The notes: generated from the sequence alone by a model not told the origin. DNA of 64,000 nucleotides from Methylobacillus caricis (GCF_020532705.1 NZ_JAJAVD010000004.1:1-64000), one strand, 5' to 3'; shown: positions 1-9,590, numbered from the stretch's first letter. Numbers and translations: made by a program.

Positions 1-35
1 GGGGCGCATTATACAGACCTTATTTACTCGGTCAA
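1..35 (-). promoter_or_regulatory. Probable stable-RNA promoter P2 (leftward)
   Basis: Read on the minus strand, a -35 TTGACC (30-35) is followed after 16 nt by a consensus -10 TATAAT (8-13), then a GC-rich discriminator GCGCCCC at the window edge. A 16-bp spacer with a GC-rich discriminator is the classic architecture of stringently controlled rRNA promoters. The transcript would run out of the window to the left. The rRNA gene itself is not visible, so the target is inferred. Confidence 0.7.
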
Positions 36-101
36 GTCAGTTTCGAAATTATTTACTATCAACTTCTTCACCAACTTCGCTTACCACACCTCTCTCAGCG
101 A

Positions 102-136
102 GCCGCGCATTTTACAGATCAGAATATTTTCGTCAA
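102..136 (-). promoter_or_regulatory. Probable stable-RNA promoter P1 (leftward)
   Basis: Minus-strand -35 TTGACG (131-136), 16-nt spacer, -10 TAAAAT (109-114) and discriminator GCGCGGC. It sits 101 bp upstream of the near-identical element at 1-35, so the two form a tandem pair like rrn P1/P2. The A/T-rich stretch at 137-160, just upstream of the -35, could act as an UP element. Function is inferred from architecture only. Confidence 0.65.
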
Positions 137-160
137 CTACATTCTGTAAAATATTTTTAC

Positions 161-237
161 TGGTTGCGGGGACAGGATTTGAACCTGTGACCTTCGGGTT
201 ATGAGCCCGACGAGCTGCCAGACTGCTCCACCCCGCG
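161..237 (-). tRNA. Initiator tRNA-fMet (anticodon CAT)
   Basis: A 77-nt tRNA on the minus strand with an encoded 3' CCA (complement at 161-163). The 5' end starts CGCGGGG and the anticodon loop reads CTCATAA. Two features mark it as the initiator rather than the elongator tRNA-Met: the first base C cannot pair with A72, and the anticodon stem carries three consecutive G:C pairs (GGG/CCC). It delivers formyl-methionine to the ribosomal P site. It lies between kdsB and the leftward tandem promoters and appears to be transcribed from its own promoter at 281-310. Confidence 0.95.
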
Positions 238-280
238 TCCGATTCGGCGCTTCGTTATGTACGTTGCGTCGAGAGGTGAA

Positions 281-310
281 ACTATAGCAAATTTGGAGAT
301 TTAATGTCAA
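281..310 (-). promoter_or_regulatory. Promoter of tRNA-fMet
   Basis: Minus-strand -35 TTGACA (305-310, perfect consensus) and -10 TATAGT (281-286), 18 nt apart. The predicted start near 274 would give a leader of about 36 nt before the mature tRNA 5' end at 237. Confidence 0.65.
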
Positions 311-411
311 TGCCTTTCTCACGATTCCTTGAGAATTGAAGGCAGCAAACAAGTGGCTTCCGACAATTACACTTAGCAATCAAGGAGATTGTCCATTCAA
401 GTCGCTTGGGG

Positions 412-1185
412 TCAGAACGGCAGGTTTTCACTATTAATAAGAACTGAGCGCACATAAGCCAAATCAGACTCTGTATCCACACCCGCGGCTGGCGCTTTAG
501 CTGTCACTTCAACGCTGATTTTGTGTCCATGCCACAGCACTCGAAGCTGTTCCAGCGATTCGAAATGTTCGATAGCAGCAGGTGGTAGCGCTGCATAGGT
601 ACGAAGAAAGTTGGCACGATAAGCGTAAATGCCTATATGCCTATATATAGGCATATTTGCTGGTATGTCCTGATTCGCAGCAAATGCATCTCGCGGATAA
701 GGGATAGGCGCGCGACTGAAATACAGTGCATGCCCTTGCTGGTCAATCACGACCTTTACAATATTGGGGTTCAGTATTGATGGCGTATCATGAATACTGT
801 GACAGGCGGTAGACATGGAGGCCTGAGGGTGAGAAGCCAGATTATTTGCCACGTCCTGTATTAGTACAGGATCAATCAGCGGTTCATCGCCCTGCACATT
901 CACGACAATGGTGTCATCCTCCCAGGATTGCAACTGCACAACCTCAGCAATTCGGTCTGTTCCTGAAACATGGTCCGTACGGGTCATTACTACATTGTAG
1001 CCATATGCGGTCACCGCTTCTGCAATGCGCTCATGATCCGTCGCCACCACAACTTCTGCAGCGCCACTCGCCATGGCCTGCTCAGCCACACGCACTACCA
1101 TGGGCTTGCCAGCGATATCAAGCAATGGCTTTCCTGGCAGACGACTACTAGCATATCTTGCCGGGATCACGACTTTAAACGACAC
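412..1185 (-). CDS. kdsB: 3-deoxy-manno-octulosonate cytidylyltransferase (CMP-KDO synthetase)
   Basis: Activates KDO with CTP to give CMP-KDO, the donor for the LPS inner core; cytosolic. The protein opens [20 protein letters not shown], the family's N-terminal nucleotide-binding signature, and keeps the VQGDEPLI metal/CTP-binding motif. I place the start at the GTG at 1185: it aligns with the usual N-terminus, leaves about 257 aa (normal length), and is preceded by AAGAGG. The open frame continues upstream to 1227, but that part overlaps the Trm112-like gene in another frame. It is the last gene of the minus-strand envelope operon, directly after lpxK and the Trm112-like gene as in enterobacterial msbA-lpxK-ycaR-kdsB. 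No clear terminator follows. Confidence 0.95.
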   Translation of the reverse strand: MSFKVVIPARYASSRLPGKPLLDIAGKPMVVRVAEQAMASGAAEVVVATDHERIAEAVTAYGYNVVMTRTDHVSGTDRIAEVVQLQSWEDDTIVVNVQGDEPLIDPVLIQDVANNLASHPQASMSTACHSIHDTPSILNPNIVKVVIDQQGHALYFSRAPIPYPRDAFAANQDIPANMPIYRHIGIYAYRANFLRTYAALPPAAIEHFESLEQLRVLWHGHKISVEVTAKAPAAGVDTESDLAYVRSVLINSENLPF

Positions 1186-1189
1186 AGGC

Positions 1190-1369
1190 CTATACCTCTT
1201 CTTCTGCTGGTAGTTTTCGTGCCTCATCTTCCAGCATCACAGGAATACCATCATTAATCTGATAAGCAAGACGGCATGGCTTGCAAACCAGCTCCTGTTC
1301 GGTTTTTTTATATTGCAACGACCCCTTGCAGACAGGACATACAAGCAGTCCGAGTAATTTTGTATCCAT
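1190..1369 (-). CDS. Trm112/YcaR-family small zinc-ribbon protein
   Basis: A 59-aa protein starting [18 protein letters not shown], with two Cys pairs: CPVC near residues 11-14 and CKPC near residues 29-32. This is the Trm112/UPF0434 (YcaR) zinc-ribbon fold. Members are found as partners or subunits of other enzymes; in bacteria the role is mostly unknown, but a gene of this family sits between lpxK and kdsB in many proteobacteria. Its ATG shares one base with the lpxK stop (TAATG) and its TAG ends 4 bases before the kdsB GTG, so translation is probably coupled. Identification rests on the cysteines, length and gene order. Confidence 0.9.
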   Translation of the reverse strand: MDTKLLGLLVCPVCKGSLQYKKTEQELVCKPCRLAYQINDGIPVMLEDEARKLPAEEEV

Positions 1370-2379
1370 TAATTGTTTTCCTTGAGGTTGGTGCTGGCCA
1401 GCTTGCTAAATATCTTATCGGCTAAGGCGTGATCTATCTCTGCTGAAATTGGCAAAAACCACCAATTGGCCTGCGCAAACGCTACACACTTAACAGCATC
1501 CTTTTCTGTCATGAGTATCACGTCGTCTGCTGCAAATTGCAAATCCAATGGAGTGAACTCATGATGATCAGGAAAGCTATGGCTATCAACGTGCAAACCC
1601 ATCAGTAGCAATTGGTTGAAAAAACGCTGCGGGTTGCCAATGCCTGCCACTGCATGTATCCGCTTCCCTATGAAGGCATCCGCGGATACCCGCCGGGTTG
1701 GATCCAAAAGATTATGAAACTTGCCTGGCACCATATGCATGAGATAAGCACCCGCCGCAGGCGCACCACCATTGAAAATCACAGCGTCAACTTGTGAAAG
1801 TCGTGATGGCTTTTCCCGCAATGGTCCTGCAGGCAACAATTGCCCATTCCCAAACTCTCGCTCCCCATCCACAATGACAATTTCCATGTCACGTTGCAAT
1901 GCATAATGCTGCAAGCCATCATCAGTAATAATCAAGTTACATGAAGGAAACTCCTTCAAGAGATAACGAGCGGCCCTAGCTCGCTTTCTGCCAACATACA
2001 AAGGTACCCCAGTACGCTGAGCCAGCAAGGATGGCTCATCCCCCACCACCTGCGGCAGACTATCCCCATCAACGCTTTGTGTGTGTCCAGAACTGCCACC
2101 GTAACCTCGGCTCACAATCCCCGGTCGCCAGCCTTGCTGTTGCAATTGCTCGACCAGCCAGATCACAAAAGGTGTCTTGCCGGTACCGCCAACGCTAATA
2201 TTGCCGACCACGATGACAGGCACTGGCAATTTGTGAGATTTAAAGATACCCAGACAATAAGCCTGCCTGCGTAGAAATGAAAGGAATCCGAACAACCAGG
2301 ACAATGGGCGCAGCACTATCTGCCACGGGCCACTGTGGTACCACTGCTCTACTAGCCATGAACTGAATGGCTGCTTCAT
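1369..2379 (-). CDS. lpxK: Tetraacyldisaccharide 4'-kinase
   Basis: Inner-membrane kinase that phosphorylates the 4' position of the tetraacyldisaccharide to make lipid IVA, the sixth step of lipid A synthesis. A hydrophobic N-terminal stretch is followed by the P-loop [11 protein letters not shown] at about residues 60-70, typical of LpxK. About 336 aa, normal length. The stop of msbA is followed at once by GTG then ATG; I use the ATG at 2379, with the GTG at 2382 as an equally possible start. It lies between the lipid A flippase gene and the Trm112-like/kdsB genes, so lipid A synthesis, export and KDO activation are co-expressed. Confidence 0.96.
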   Translation of the reverse strand: MKQPFSSWLVEQWYHSGPWQIVLRPLSWLFGFLSFLRRQAYCLGIFKSHKLPVPVIVVGNISVGGTGKTPFVIWLVEQLQQQGWRPGIVSRGYGGSSGHTQSVDGDSLPQVVGDEPSLLAQRTGVPLYVGRKRARAARYLLKEFPSCNLIITDDGLQHYALQRDMEIVIVDGEREFGNGQLLPAGPLREKPSRLSQVDAVIFNGGAPAAGAYLMHMVPGKFHNLLDPTRRVSADAFIGKRIHAVAGIGNPQRFFNQLLLMGLHVDSHSFPDHHEFTPLDLQFAADDVILMTEKDAVKCVAFAQANWWFLPISAEIDHALADKIFSKLASTNLKENN

Positions 2380-2382
2380 CAC

Positions 2383-4137
2383 TTAATGAAATTGCTTTTT
2401 ATAGAGTTTGGCGTAATGGCCACCCAAGGCCAACAGCTCTTCATGACTGCCACCTTCAATGATCTCACCCTGCTCCATGACCAGGATGCGATCAGCATTC
2501 TCAATGGTGGACAAGCGGTGCGCAATCACGATTGAGGTCCTGTTCTGCATCAACTCATCCAATGCTGCCTGGACATGGCGTTCAGACTCGGTATCCAGGG
2601 CTGAAGTCGCCTCATCCAACAGCAATATCGGTGCATCCTTGAGGATGGCTCGGGCAATTGCCAAGCGTTGGCGCTGCCCGCCCGACAACCTCACCCCACG
2701 GTCCCCGATCTCACTTTGCAACCCCTCGGGCAGTTGTTGTATGAACTCCCAGGCATGGGCTGCCTTGGCCGCAGCAATTACTTCAGCCTCGCTGGCGTTA
2801 CGCAGCACACCATAGGCAATGTTGTTAAACACGCTATCGTTGAACAAGATCACATCCTGGCTGACCAGGGCAAATTGTTGTCGCAGGTTTTGCAGGCTCA
2901 TGCTGCGTACATCGACGCCATCCAGCATGACCGTCCCCTGTTGCACTTCATAAAACCGTGGCAACAGATTGACAAGTGTGGTTTTACCACCGCCAGAACG
3001 CCCGACCAAGGCTATTTTCTCACCAGGCTTGACAGTAAAGTTGAGATTCTTCAAGGCAGGTCTTTTTGCATTGGCATATTGCAAAGTCACATTCTGGAAT
3101 TCGATCTCCCCATGGACGCGGGCAATCTGATTGGCCCCGAGATCGTCCTCTGGCACGCTGTCCATCAACTCGAATACACTATGTGCGGCAGCCAGCCCGA
3201 CCTGCAATTCTTCATTCAGGCTAGTCAACGTTTTGACTGGCCCGATCAACATCAACAATGCCCCGATAAATGCGGCAAACTCACCAGCACTGAATTTGCC
3301 TACGGCATAGTAAACCACTAGAGCGAGCGCAATACCTGCCAGCAACTCCACCACCATGCTGTTAATGCCCGAGAAGCGCGCAAGACGAATTTGCATATGA
3401 CGGTTCTGCCCTGCTACCTTGGCAAAACGCTGATATTCATACTCACTGCCACCAAAAATCTTGACCATGCGTTGCCCAGACACCGCTTCCTCTATGACCT
3501 GAGTCATGTCGCCCATGCTTTGCTGTACTGCCTTGCCTGACGACCGCAGCCTGGGCGTCATGCTTTTCAGATACCAGGCCATCAGGGGAGCTACCACAGT
3601 GAAGATTAAGGTGAGTTGCCAATCCAGATATAGCATATAACCGATCATGCCAATGATGGTTAGTGTATCGCGCACGGCACTCATGGCCACCTTGGTCGAT
3701 GCTCCAGCCATTTGCTCAGTATCATAAGTAAGCTTGGATGTAACAGCACCGGCAGACGTCGCATCAAAAAAACTCACTGGCAAGCTCATCAACCTGGTGA
3801 AAGCATCTTGGCGCAGATTTTCAACCACTCGCCTGGAAACCCAACGCATGGCAAAGTTTGAAATAAAACCAGCCAAGGCACGAATTGCAAGCAAGCCAAA
3901 CAGCATAAAAGGAAGCACATGCAGCTTGGTGGAGTCTTGATTCACAAAACCTTCATCCGTCACCATTTTGATAGTGGCCAGAAAACCGGTGTTGGTGGCT
4001 GAAAATGTCACCAGTGCGATGACACTGATCAGGAATACCCCCCAGTAACGGGCTGCATATTTGAGAAGGCGCAGATAGAGGACTTTTGCATTGGGGGCAG
4101 AAGCCTTCGTCACCTTCTCAGGCGCGTCTTTGGACAT
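2383..4137 (-). CDS. msbA: Lipid A export ATP-binding/permease protein MsbA
   Basis: A 584-aa half-transporter that flips lipid A-core across the inner membrane. It carries an N-terminal six-helix ABC exporter domain (about 25-320), then the nucleotide-binding domain with Walker A GRSGGGKTT (379-387), signature LSGGQ (484-488) and Walker B ILLLDEA (504-510). Full length, with all key motifs intact. It follows exbD by a short gap and runs directly into lpxK. Related exporters share this architecture; the link to lpxK and kdsB favours MsbA. Confidence 0.95.
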   Translation of the reverse strand: MSKDAPEKVTKASAPNAKVLYLRLLKYAARYWGVFLISVIALVTFSATNTGFLATIKMVTDEGFVNQDSTKLHVLPFMLFGLLAIRALAGFISNFAMRWVSRRVVENLRQDAFTRLMSLPVSFFDATSAGAVTSKLTYDTEQMAGASTKVAMSAVRDTLTIIGMIGYMLYLDWQLTLIFTVVAPLMAWYLKSMTPRLRSSGKAVQQSMGDMTQVIEEAVSGQRMVKIFGGSEYEYQRFAKVAGQNRHMQIRLARFSGINSMVVELLAGIALALVVYYAVGKFSAGEFAAFIGALLMLIGPVKTLTSLNEELQVGLAAAHSVFELMDSVPEDDLGANQIARVHGEIEFQNVTLQYANAKRPALKNLNFTVKPGEKIALVGRSGGGKTTLVNLLPRFYEVQQGTVMLDGVDVRSMSLQNLRQQFALVSQDVILFNDSVFNNIAYGVLRNASEAEVIAAAKAAHAWEFIQQLPEGLQSEIGDRGVRLSGGQRQRLAIARAILKDAPILLLDEATSALDTESERHVQAALDELMQNRTSIVIAHRLSTIENADRILVMEQGEIIEGGSHEELLALGGHYAKLYKKQFH

Positions 4138-4154
4138 ATTGATACTTTTAAAAA

Positions 4155-4577
4155 TTAAGAGCCGGAACGGACTTGTGTTGCAAACGTAATCTGGTTGTAA
4201 CCAGCTTGTCGCGATGCTTCCATGACATTCACCACTGCCTGATGAGTACTTTTGGCATCGGCACTGATGACAATGGTAGGATCCTTGCCATCCCCTACAG
4301 CCTTGCGAAGGGCATCTGCAATTCCCTCAATTGAACCATCGGATACATCTTTATTATTCACGACGTATCGGCCACTCTCATCAACACCAACATTAATCAT
4401 CAGCGGCTTATCCTGAGGGGAGTTGGCTTCAGCCGTTGGCAGGTTGATTTGCAGCTCGGTAACACGAGAAAATGTAGTACTGACCACCAGAAAAATAATG
4501 ATCACCAGCAACACATCAATCAGCGGCACGAGATTCATCTCGAGCTCTTCGTGTTTTCTGCCTCGTTGAAAATTCAT
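4155..4577 (-). CDS. exbD: ExbD/TolR-family biopolymer transport protein
   Basis: A 140-aa single-span inner-membrane protein. The N-terminus has a short cytosolic part, then one hydrophobic helix (about residues 14-34) beginning with the LVPLIDVLLVIIIFL segment that holds the family's proton-path Asp (D21). The rest is a periplasmic domain. With ExbB it forms a motor that uses the proton gradient. It overlaps exbB by 4 bp. No TonB or TolA is encoded nearby, so the driven partner is unknown; in many beta- and gammaproteobacteria this pair sits ahead of msbA-lpxK. Confidence 0.9.
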   Translation of the reverse strand: MNFQRGRKHEELEMNLVPLIDVLLVIIIFLVVSTTFSRVTELQINLPTAEANSPQDKPLMINVGVDESGRYVVNNKDVSDGSIEGIADALRKAVGDGKDPTIVISADAKSTHQAVVNVMEASRQAGYNQITFATQVRSGS

Positions 4578-5203
4578 TCCTTGCGCTCGCCTTGGATAAT
4601 TTCAACCAATTTTACGGCTTCCTGTTCCATTTCAACAATGAAACCATCAATCCTGCCACGGAAATAGCGATAGAAAATCATCGCTGGCACCGCCACCACA
4701 ATACCGCCTGCCGTGTTATACAAGGCCACGGAAATACCACGCGCAAACTGCGCAACATCATGGCCTGTTGCAGTGAATGCGCCAAACAGCTCTACCATCC
4801 CGATCACCGTCCCCAGCAGTCCCAGCAAGGGGCTCACTGTGGCAATTGTTCCCAGCGTGGTCAGGTATTTTTCCAGCTTGTGGGCTACAGCGCGGCCAGA
4901 TTCCTCAACAGCCTCTTTCAGCACATCTCTCGGCGCACCCAGGTTTTTCAAGGCACTGGCAAATATTTCGCCCAGCAATGAGTGCTCTTCCAGCCTGGCC
5001 AATGCGTCACTGGTAACACCGGCACGCCCTTGGCCCAGCCACTTTTGCACCTCTGGCAGCAAGGTCTTGGGTGCGATATGATTTTCGCGTAGCGCGATAA
5101 GTCGTTCAATGATAATAGCAACTGCGACTACTGATGCAAAAATCAGCGGCCAAATAGGCCATCCAGCCGCTTTAATAATCTCCCACACGAAAGTGCCCCT
5201 CAT
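4574..5203 (-). CDS. exbB: ExbB/MotA/TolQ-family proton channel protein
   Basis: A 209-aa inner-membrane protein with one helix near residues 12-32 and two more around 115-140 and 155-180 (GTIATVSPLLGLLGTVIGMVELF, and the following AGGIVVAVPAMIFY region), the ExbB/TolQ topology. It is the stator-like partner of ExbD, with which it overlaps by 4 bp (ATGA). Start at ATG 5203, 21 bp after comEC. Whether it energises TonB receptors, a Tol-like system or something specific to this operon cannot be told from the sequence. Confidence 0.9.
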   Translation of the reverse strand: MRGTFVWEIIKAAGWPIWPLIFASVVAVAIIIERLIALRENHIAPKTLLPEVQKWLGQGRAGVTSDALARLEEHSLLGEIFASALKNLGAPRDVLKEAVEESGRAVAHKLEKYLTTLGTIATVSPLLGLLGTVIGMVELFGAFTATGHDVAQFARGISVALYNTAGGIVVAVPAMIFYRYFRGRIDGFIVEMEQEAVKLVEIIQGERKE

Positions 5204-5224
5204 GTTCTGTAAAGTGGCGTTACT

Positions 5225-7639
5225 TTATCTTGCGTAGCCAGTTTCAGCAAGGGAAGACGATGTAAAATCCGCAACCTCATCATGCCAGTAGCGCTTCACC
5301 TTCTCCCGCCAACGGGTCATGACAATTCCTTGCTCCTGCTTGAAATCCATGATTACGGCACCATCCCAATCAGATCGGTAAGATATTGCTCCCAGGGCCT
5401 CGTAACGTGCAACGACTTCAGGACGTGGATGATTGAACCGATTGCGGTAGCCCATTGCAAAAATTACCGCTTTCGGCGTTGTTTCGTTGACAAACCTAGG
5501 AATTGAAGAGGTTTTGCTGCCGTGATGTGGTGCAATCATAATGTCTGTTGGCAGTTGCTGCGGCACCCTATCAAGCAATTCGTTTTCCGCTCCCCGCTCG
5601 ATATCCCCTGGCAACAGAATACTTCCTGCAGCGCTCTGGATACGTAATACGCAACTACGGTTATTGGTCTTCTGGCGGGAGATGGTCCCTTCTGCCGGAT
5701 ACAGTATTTCAAAGCGCACTCCATCCCAAAGCCAGGTCTGTCCTGCATGGCAAGACAAGCGACGAATCCTCTCCAGCTCGGCTTTATCTTCCGGCAGGGA
5801 GCTCAAGACCCAATCGATCGGTACCTCAGCCAATATTGATGGCAATCCGCCGGTATGATCCAAATCGTCATGACTCACCACCATGCCATTCAGCTTGCTC
5901 ACACCCTCTCCACGCAGATACGGCACAACCACCTTGTTGCCGGCATCACTATCAGCAGAGTATCGAGGCCCAGTGTCATAAAGCATGGCATGTGTCGCCG
6001 TCTGCACCATTACCGCCAATCCCTGACCGACATCCAGTACCGTTACACGCATATCTCCCGGCAAGGGCCTTGAAGGCGCAATCATCAGCAATGGTAAAAT
6101 CAAGACCACCCCGAACCAGCGCAGGGGGAAGCCTCTAGGCAACAAAATCCATAGCACTCCCAGCATGGATAACAATAGAGCCCATGCTGGCGGCGCATAT
6201 TGCTCCCAGACCGCGGCTGGCAAGTCACTCAGCGGAATCAAGACCTTCATGGCTAGCTGCATGACCCAGTATGCTAAGTCCAAGGCCCAATCCAATGGCA
6301 ACAGGCTGCCAAGCAAGGTAAGCGGCACGATCACCAGACTTACCAGCGGAATCGCGAATGCGTTGGCCACGGGGGAAATCAGTGAAAACTGCTGAAACAG
6401 GACAAGTAAGGGAGGTATCAATCCCAAAGTTACGGCCCACTGCGTGACAATGGCATCCCTCAGCCAATGGGAACGCTGCAAACGGCCGGCCATCACGTAA
6501 GCAATCAGGGCTACCGCCCCAAAAGATAGCCAGAAACCAGCGGCCATGACTGCCCAGGGATCCATCAGTACGACAACCAGCAATGCAACCGATAACACTC
6601 TAGCAATACTTACCTGCCGCCCTGACCATAGCGCAAGCGCAAACACGACCAGCATGAACAAGGTACGCTGGGTTGGTACTGAAAATCCTGCGACCAAAGA
6701 ATAGGCCAATGCTGTCAAAGCCCCCGCAATGACTGCTGCCTTGCGCGCAGGCACATGCAATACCAGTTTGGGTATCCTGCACCAGAGCTGGTAGACCATT
6801 GCGTAGAGCATGCCTGCCAACATGGTGATATGCAGGCCGGATATACTGACAAGATGCACAATGCCAGTACGCCGAAACACCTGCCAATCGTTCTGGCTAA
6901 TGGCACTATCATCACCAATAGCCAATGCTTTCAGCACACCAGCATAGCGCTGCCCCTGCAATACATCGTCCATGCGCTGGCGTATTTTTTCCCTGACAGC
7001 TTCAATCCAATAAGCTGGACCATGTACAAACTCATCCAGTCTGACAGAAAGCGGTGATAGCCGGATGTAGCCACTGGCACGTATATTTTGCTCAAGTGCC
7101 CATAACTCAAAATCGTAGCCATGCGGATTGGAGGTGCCATGTGGGCGCTTGAGCCTGACTGTCAATTTCCATCGCTCGCCAGCATGAAGCTCTGATGCCG
7201 ATTTCCCAACTGGTACAAGGCTCGGCTGAGGGGATCGAAAATTCGCTGCAAAACCGCCATGATACTGCATCAAGGAAATGTGCCCAGGAACAATAGCACC
7301 CGCTGTCAGCACTTGTTCCACATCAAAATCAAACCGCTCGCCACGTTCATGCTTGCTAGGCATGGATGCAACCACACCTATCAATTGGATATCCTTGCCC
7401 TCCCATGCATGCGGCAGCTCATCTGCCAAGCGTAGATTTGCCATCAAAGCAGCCCAGAAAACCCCGGCCAGAAAGCCAAGCAGGCCTAATGACAATAGCC
7501 GCAAGTAACGATGCCGGCGCAGATACCAGGTAATTAACAAGAGCGCCAGCAGGCCCCACCCCCATTGCAGGGAGGGCAATACTTGCATCTGCTGCAATGC
7601 CCAAGCACCGGAAACAAAGGTCAGTGCAAGAATAAGCAT
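5225..7639 (-). CDS. comEC: ComEC/Rec2 DNA internalisation channel
   Basis: An 804-aa polytopic membrane protein needed for uptake of single-stranded DNA across the inner membrane in natural transformation. Domain order: N-terminal DUF4131-type hydrophobic segment, a central multi-helix Competence domain containing the HLVSISGLHITMLAG motif (about residues 255-275), and a C-terminal metallo-beta-lactamase-like domain with VSHDDLDHTGG and a later PHHGS motif, both metal-ligand signatures. All domains are full length. It lies inside the envelope operon between lolD and exbB. The type IV pilus genes elsewhere in this window would supply the uptake machinery. Confidence 0.94.
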   Translation of the reverse strand: MLILALTFVSGAWALQQMQVLPSLQWGWGLLALLLITWYLRRHRYLRLLSLGLLGFLAGVFWAALMANLRLADELPHAWEGKDIQLIGVVASMPSKHERGERFDFDVEQVLTAGAIVPGHISLMQYHGGFAANFRSPQPSLVPVGKSASELHAGERWKLTVRLKRPHGTSNPHGYDFELWALEQNIRASGYIRLSPLSVRLDEFVHGPAYWIEAVREKIRQRMDDVLQGQRYAGVLKALAIGDDSAISQNDWQVFRRTGIVHLVSISGLHITMLAGMLYAMVYQLWCRIPKLVLHVPARKAAVIAGALTALAYSLVAGFSVPTQRTLFMLVVFALALWSGRQVSIARVLSVALLVVVLMDPWAVMAAGFWLSFGAVALIAYVMAGRLQRSHWLRDAIVTQWAVTLGLIPPLLVLFQQFSLISPVANAFAIPLVSLVIVPLTLLGSLLPLDWALDLAYWVMQLAMKVLIPLSDLPAAVWEQYAPPAWALLLSMLGVLWILLPRGFPLRWFGVVLILPLLMIAPSRPLPGDMRVTVLDVGQGLAVMVQTATHAMLYDTGPRYSADSDAGNKVVVPYLRGEGVSKLNGMVVSHDDLDHTGGLPSILAEVPIDWVLSSLPEDKAELERIRRLSCHAGQTWLWDGVRFEILYPAEGTISRQKTNNRSCVLRIQSAAGSILLPGDIERGAENELLDRVPQQLPTDIMIAPHHGSKTSSIPRFVNETTPKAVIFAMGYRNRFNHPRPEVVARYEALGAISYRSDWDGAVIMDFKQEQGIVMTRWREKVKRYWHDEVADFTSSSLAETGYAR

Positions 7640-7654
7640 TACATTTCAGTGCAT

Positions 7655-8332
7655 TTAGGCCGGACTTAGGCTGCCGTCCTGCAAGCGATATTGACGTTGC
7701 ATGCGTGCAGCCAGTTCAAGGTCGTGCGTGACCACCACCAGACTAGTGCCCTGATCCCGATTCAACTCAAGCAGCAGATCAAACACTCCTTCTGCGGTAT
7801 GCCGATCAAGGTTGCCTGTGGGCTCATCTGCCAGCACACAACGTGGATTAGTCACCAAGGCCCGCGCCACTGCGGCGCGTTGCCGCTCACCACCAGAAAG
7901 CTCGCCTGGCATATGCTCAAGGCGATGCCCCAACCCAACGCGTGTCAGTATGCGTGCGGCATCATCCAGAGCCTGCTCTCTAGGCAAGCGCCGGATCATT
8001 AAAGGCAGGGCGACATTTTCCAAGGCAGTAAATTCGGGCAACAAATGATGGAACTGGTAAACAAAACCCAGTGCATGGTTACGCAACTCGCCCCGTCCAG
8101 CCTCACTTAATGTGGACAACGGCTTGCCCATGACTGTCACCGCGCCGGCACTTGGTTCGTCAAGCCCGCCCAGCAAATGCAATAGAGTGCTTTTACCAGA
8201 GCCGGAAGTACCAACAATCGCCACCTGCTCGCCCGTGCCGATTTCCAGGCTGATGCCATTCAGCACTGCGACATCAAGGCCGGCATAGGTCTTCTGTAAA
8301 TCGACACACTGGATAATTGAGGTATTACTCAT
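7655..8332 (-). CDS. lolD: Lipoprotein-releasing system ATP-binding protein LolD
   Basis: ABC ATPase of the Lol system that detaches mature outer-membrane lipoproteins from the inner membrane and hands them to LolA. Walker [10 protein letters not shown] at 41-49, signature LSGGERQR and Walker [13 protein letters not shown] are all present. I start it at ATG 8332 ([13 protein letters not shown]); the frame is open to 8368 but that overlaps deeper into lolC. The start overlaps the 3' end of lolC by 8 bp, implying coupled translation. About 225 aa, normal. Confidence 0.95.
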   Translation of the reverse strand: MSNTSIIQCVDLQKTYAGLDVAVLNGISLEIGTGEQVAIVGTSGSGKSTLLHLLGGLDEPSAGAVTVMGKPLSTLSEAGRGELRNHALGFVYQFHHLLPEFTALENVALPLMIRRLPREQALDDAARILTRVGLGHRLEHMPGELSGGERQRAAVARALVTNPRCVLADEPTGNLDRHTAEGVFDLLLELNRDQGTSLVVVTHDLELAARMQRQYRLQDGSLSPA

Positions 8333-9590
8333 AGCGCAATGCCTCCGCAGGATTGATTCTGGAAGCACGCCAGCTAGGATAGAGCGTCGCCAGCAAGCTC
8401 AGAATGAAAGACATGACGGTGATCACTACCACATCTACCCACATCAGCTTGGATGGCAAGTCGCTGATGTAATACACATCCTTGGCGAGGAACTGCACTC
8501 CAAAGACCCTTTCGATAAAAGGCACGATGGTGTCGATATTCAGCGCAACCAACACGCCGAAGAATGCTCCAACAACAGTACCAATCACGCCAATCAAGGC
8601 GCCCTGAACAATAAATATCTGCATGATGCTACGAGGACTGGCACCGAAAGTCCGCATGATCGCAATATCAGCACGCTTGTCCGTCACAGCCATCACCAGC
8701 GTTGAGACAATATTGAATGCGGCAACCGCTACAATCAGCGCGAGGATGATGAACATCACACGCTTTTCCATCTGGATGGCACGGAAAAAGTTGGAATGCT
8801 GCTGAGTCCAGTCACTGATATAGTAATTACCCTTGCCCATCAGCCTCTCACCCAATTGGCGTGCAACCCGAGGAGCGCTGAACAGGTCATCCAGCTTCAA
8901 GCGAACGCCTGACACGCTATTCCCCATGCGATAAAGCTTGGCTGCATCATCCATATGAATCAGTGCCAGTCCCGCATCATATTCATACATGCCGATCTCA
9001 AACAGGCCAACCACCTTGAACTGCTTGATACGTGGCACGATGCCTGTAGGCGTAAACTGCCCCTGGGGAGCCATCAGCACTACCTTGTCGCCCAGCACCA
9101 CTCCCAATGACTGGGCCAGTTCAGAGCCAAGAACAACGCCAAACTCACCCGCCTTCAGATCATTCAATTTGCCTGCACGCATATGGCTACCCAGCTCTGC
9201 CACTCTGTCCTCGTCCATCGGCAACACGCCCCGAATCAGAGCTCCCTGCACGGCCTGGCCAAAAGACAACATACCCTGGGCCATGACATAAGGTGCCGCC
9301 GCCTGCACATGCGGAGCGCCTTCAACACTGCCTGCCAGACTCTGCCAGTCATCCAGAACATTATTTGGTCCCGTAATCTGCAAATGCGAGGCCACCCCCA
9401 GAATGCGGTTGCGCAACTCATCCTGAAAACCATTCATGACTGACAGCACCACTATCAATGCTGCCACGCCCAAGCCTATGCCTATCATGCTGGTCAAGGA
9501 AATAAAGGAAATAAAGTGATTGCGCCTTTTGGCCCGCGTATAACGCAAACCGATAAAAAGCTCGTAGGGGAGTTGTCTGAAAAATGCCAT
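8325..9590 (-). CDS. lolC: Lipoprotein-releasing system permease (LolC/LolE family)
   Basis: A roughly 421-aa membrane protein with one N-terminal helix, a large periplasmic domain (about 50-260) and three C-terminal helices (FtsX/MacB fold). It starts [23 protein letters not shown], the usual Lol permease N-terminus; start ATG 9590. Only one permease gene sits next to lolD, unlike the E. coli lolC-lolD-lolE arrangement, so the complex may be a LolF-type homodimer. It is the first gene of the leftward operon. A -10-like TAGAAT (9596-9601) lies only 5 nt before the ATG with no Shine-Dalgarno. Confidence 0.93.
   Translation of the reverse strand: MAFFRQLPYELFIGLRYTRAKRRNHFISFISLTSMIGIGLGVAALIVVLSVMNGFQDELRNRILGVASHLQITGPNNVLDDWQSLAGSVEGAPHVQAAAPYVMAQGMLSFGQAVQGALIRGVLPMDEDRVAELGSHMRAGKLNDLKAGEFGVVLGSELAQSLGVVLGDKVVLMAPQGQFTPTGIVPRIKQFKVVGLFEIGMYEYDAGLALIHMDDAAKLYRMGNSVSGVRLKLDDLFSAPRVARQLGERLMGKGNYYISDWTQQHSNFFRAIQMEKRVMFIILALIVAVAAFNIVSTLVMAVTDKRADIAIMRTFGASPRSIMQIFIVQGALIGVIGTVVGAFFGVLVALNIDTIVPFIERVFGVQFLAKDVYYISDLPSKLMWVDVVVITVMSFILSLLATLYPSWRASRINPAEALRYE

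Noticed and set aside
635-656. 22-bp perfect palindrome ATATGCCTATA/TATAGGCATAT inside kdsB
   Set aside because: It falls in the conserved [14 protein letters not shown] coding stretch of KdsB, so codon constraint explains it well enough.
2668-3321. 217-aa plus-strand open frame opposite msbA
   Set aside because: Lies wholly within the well-supported msbA gene and has no domain or ribosome-binding site.
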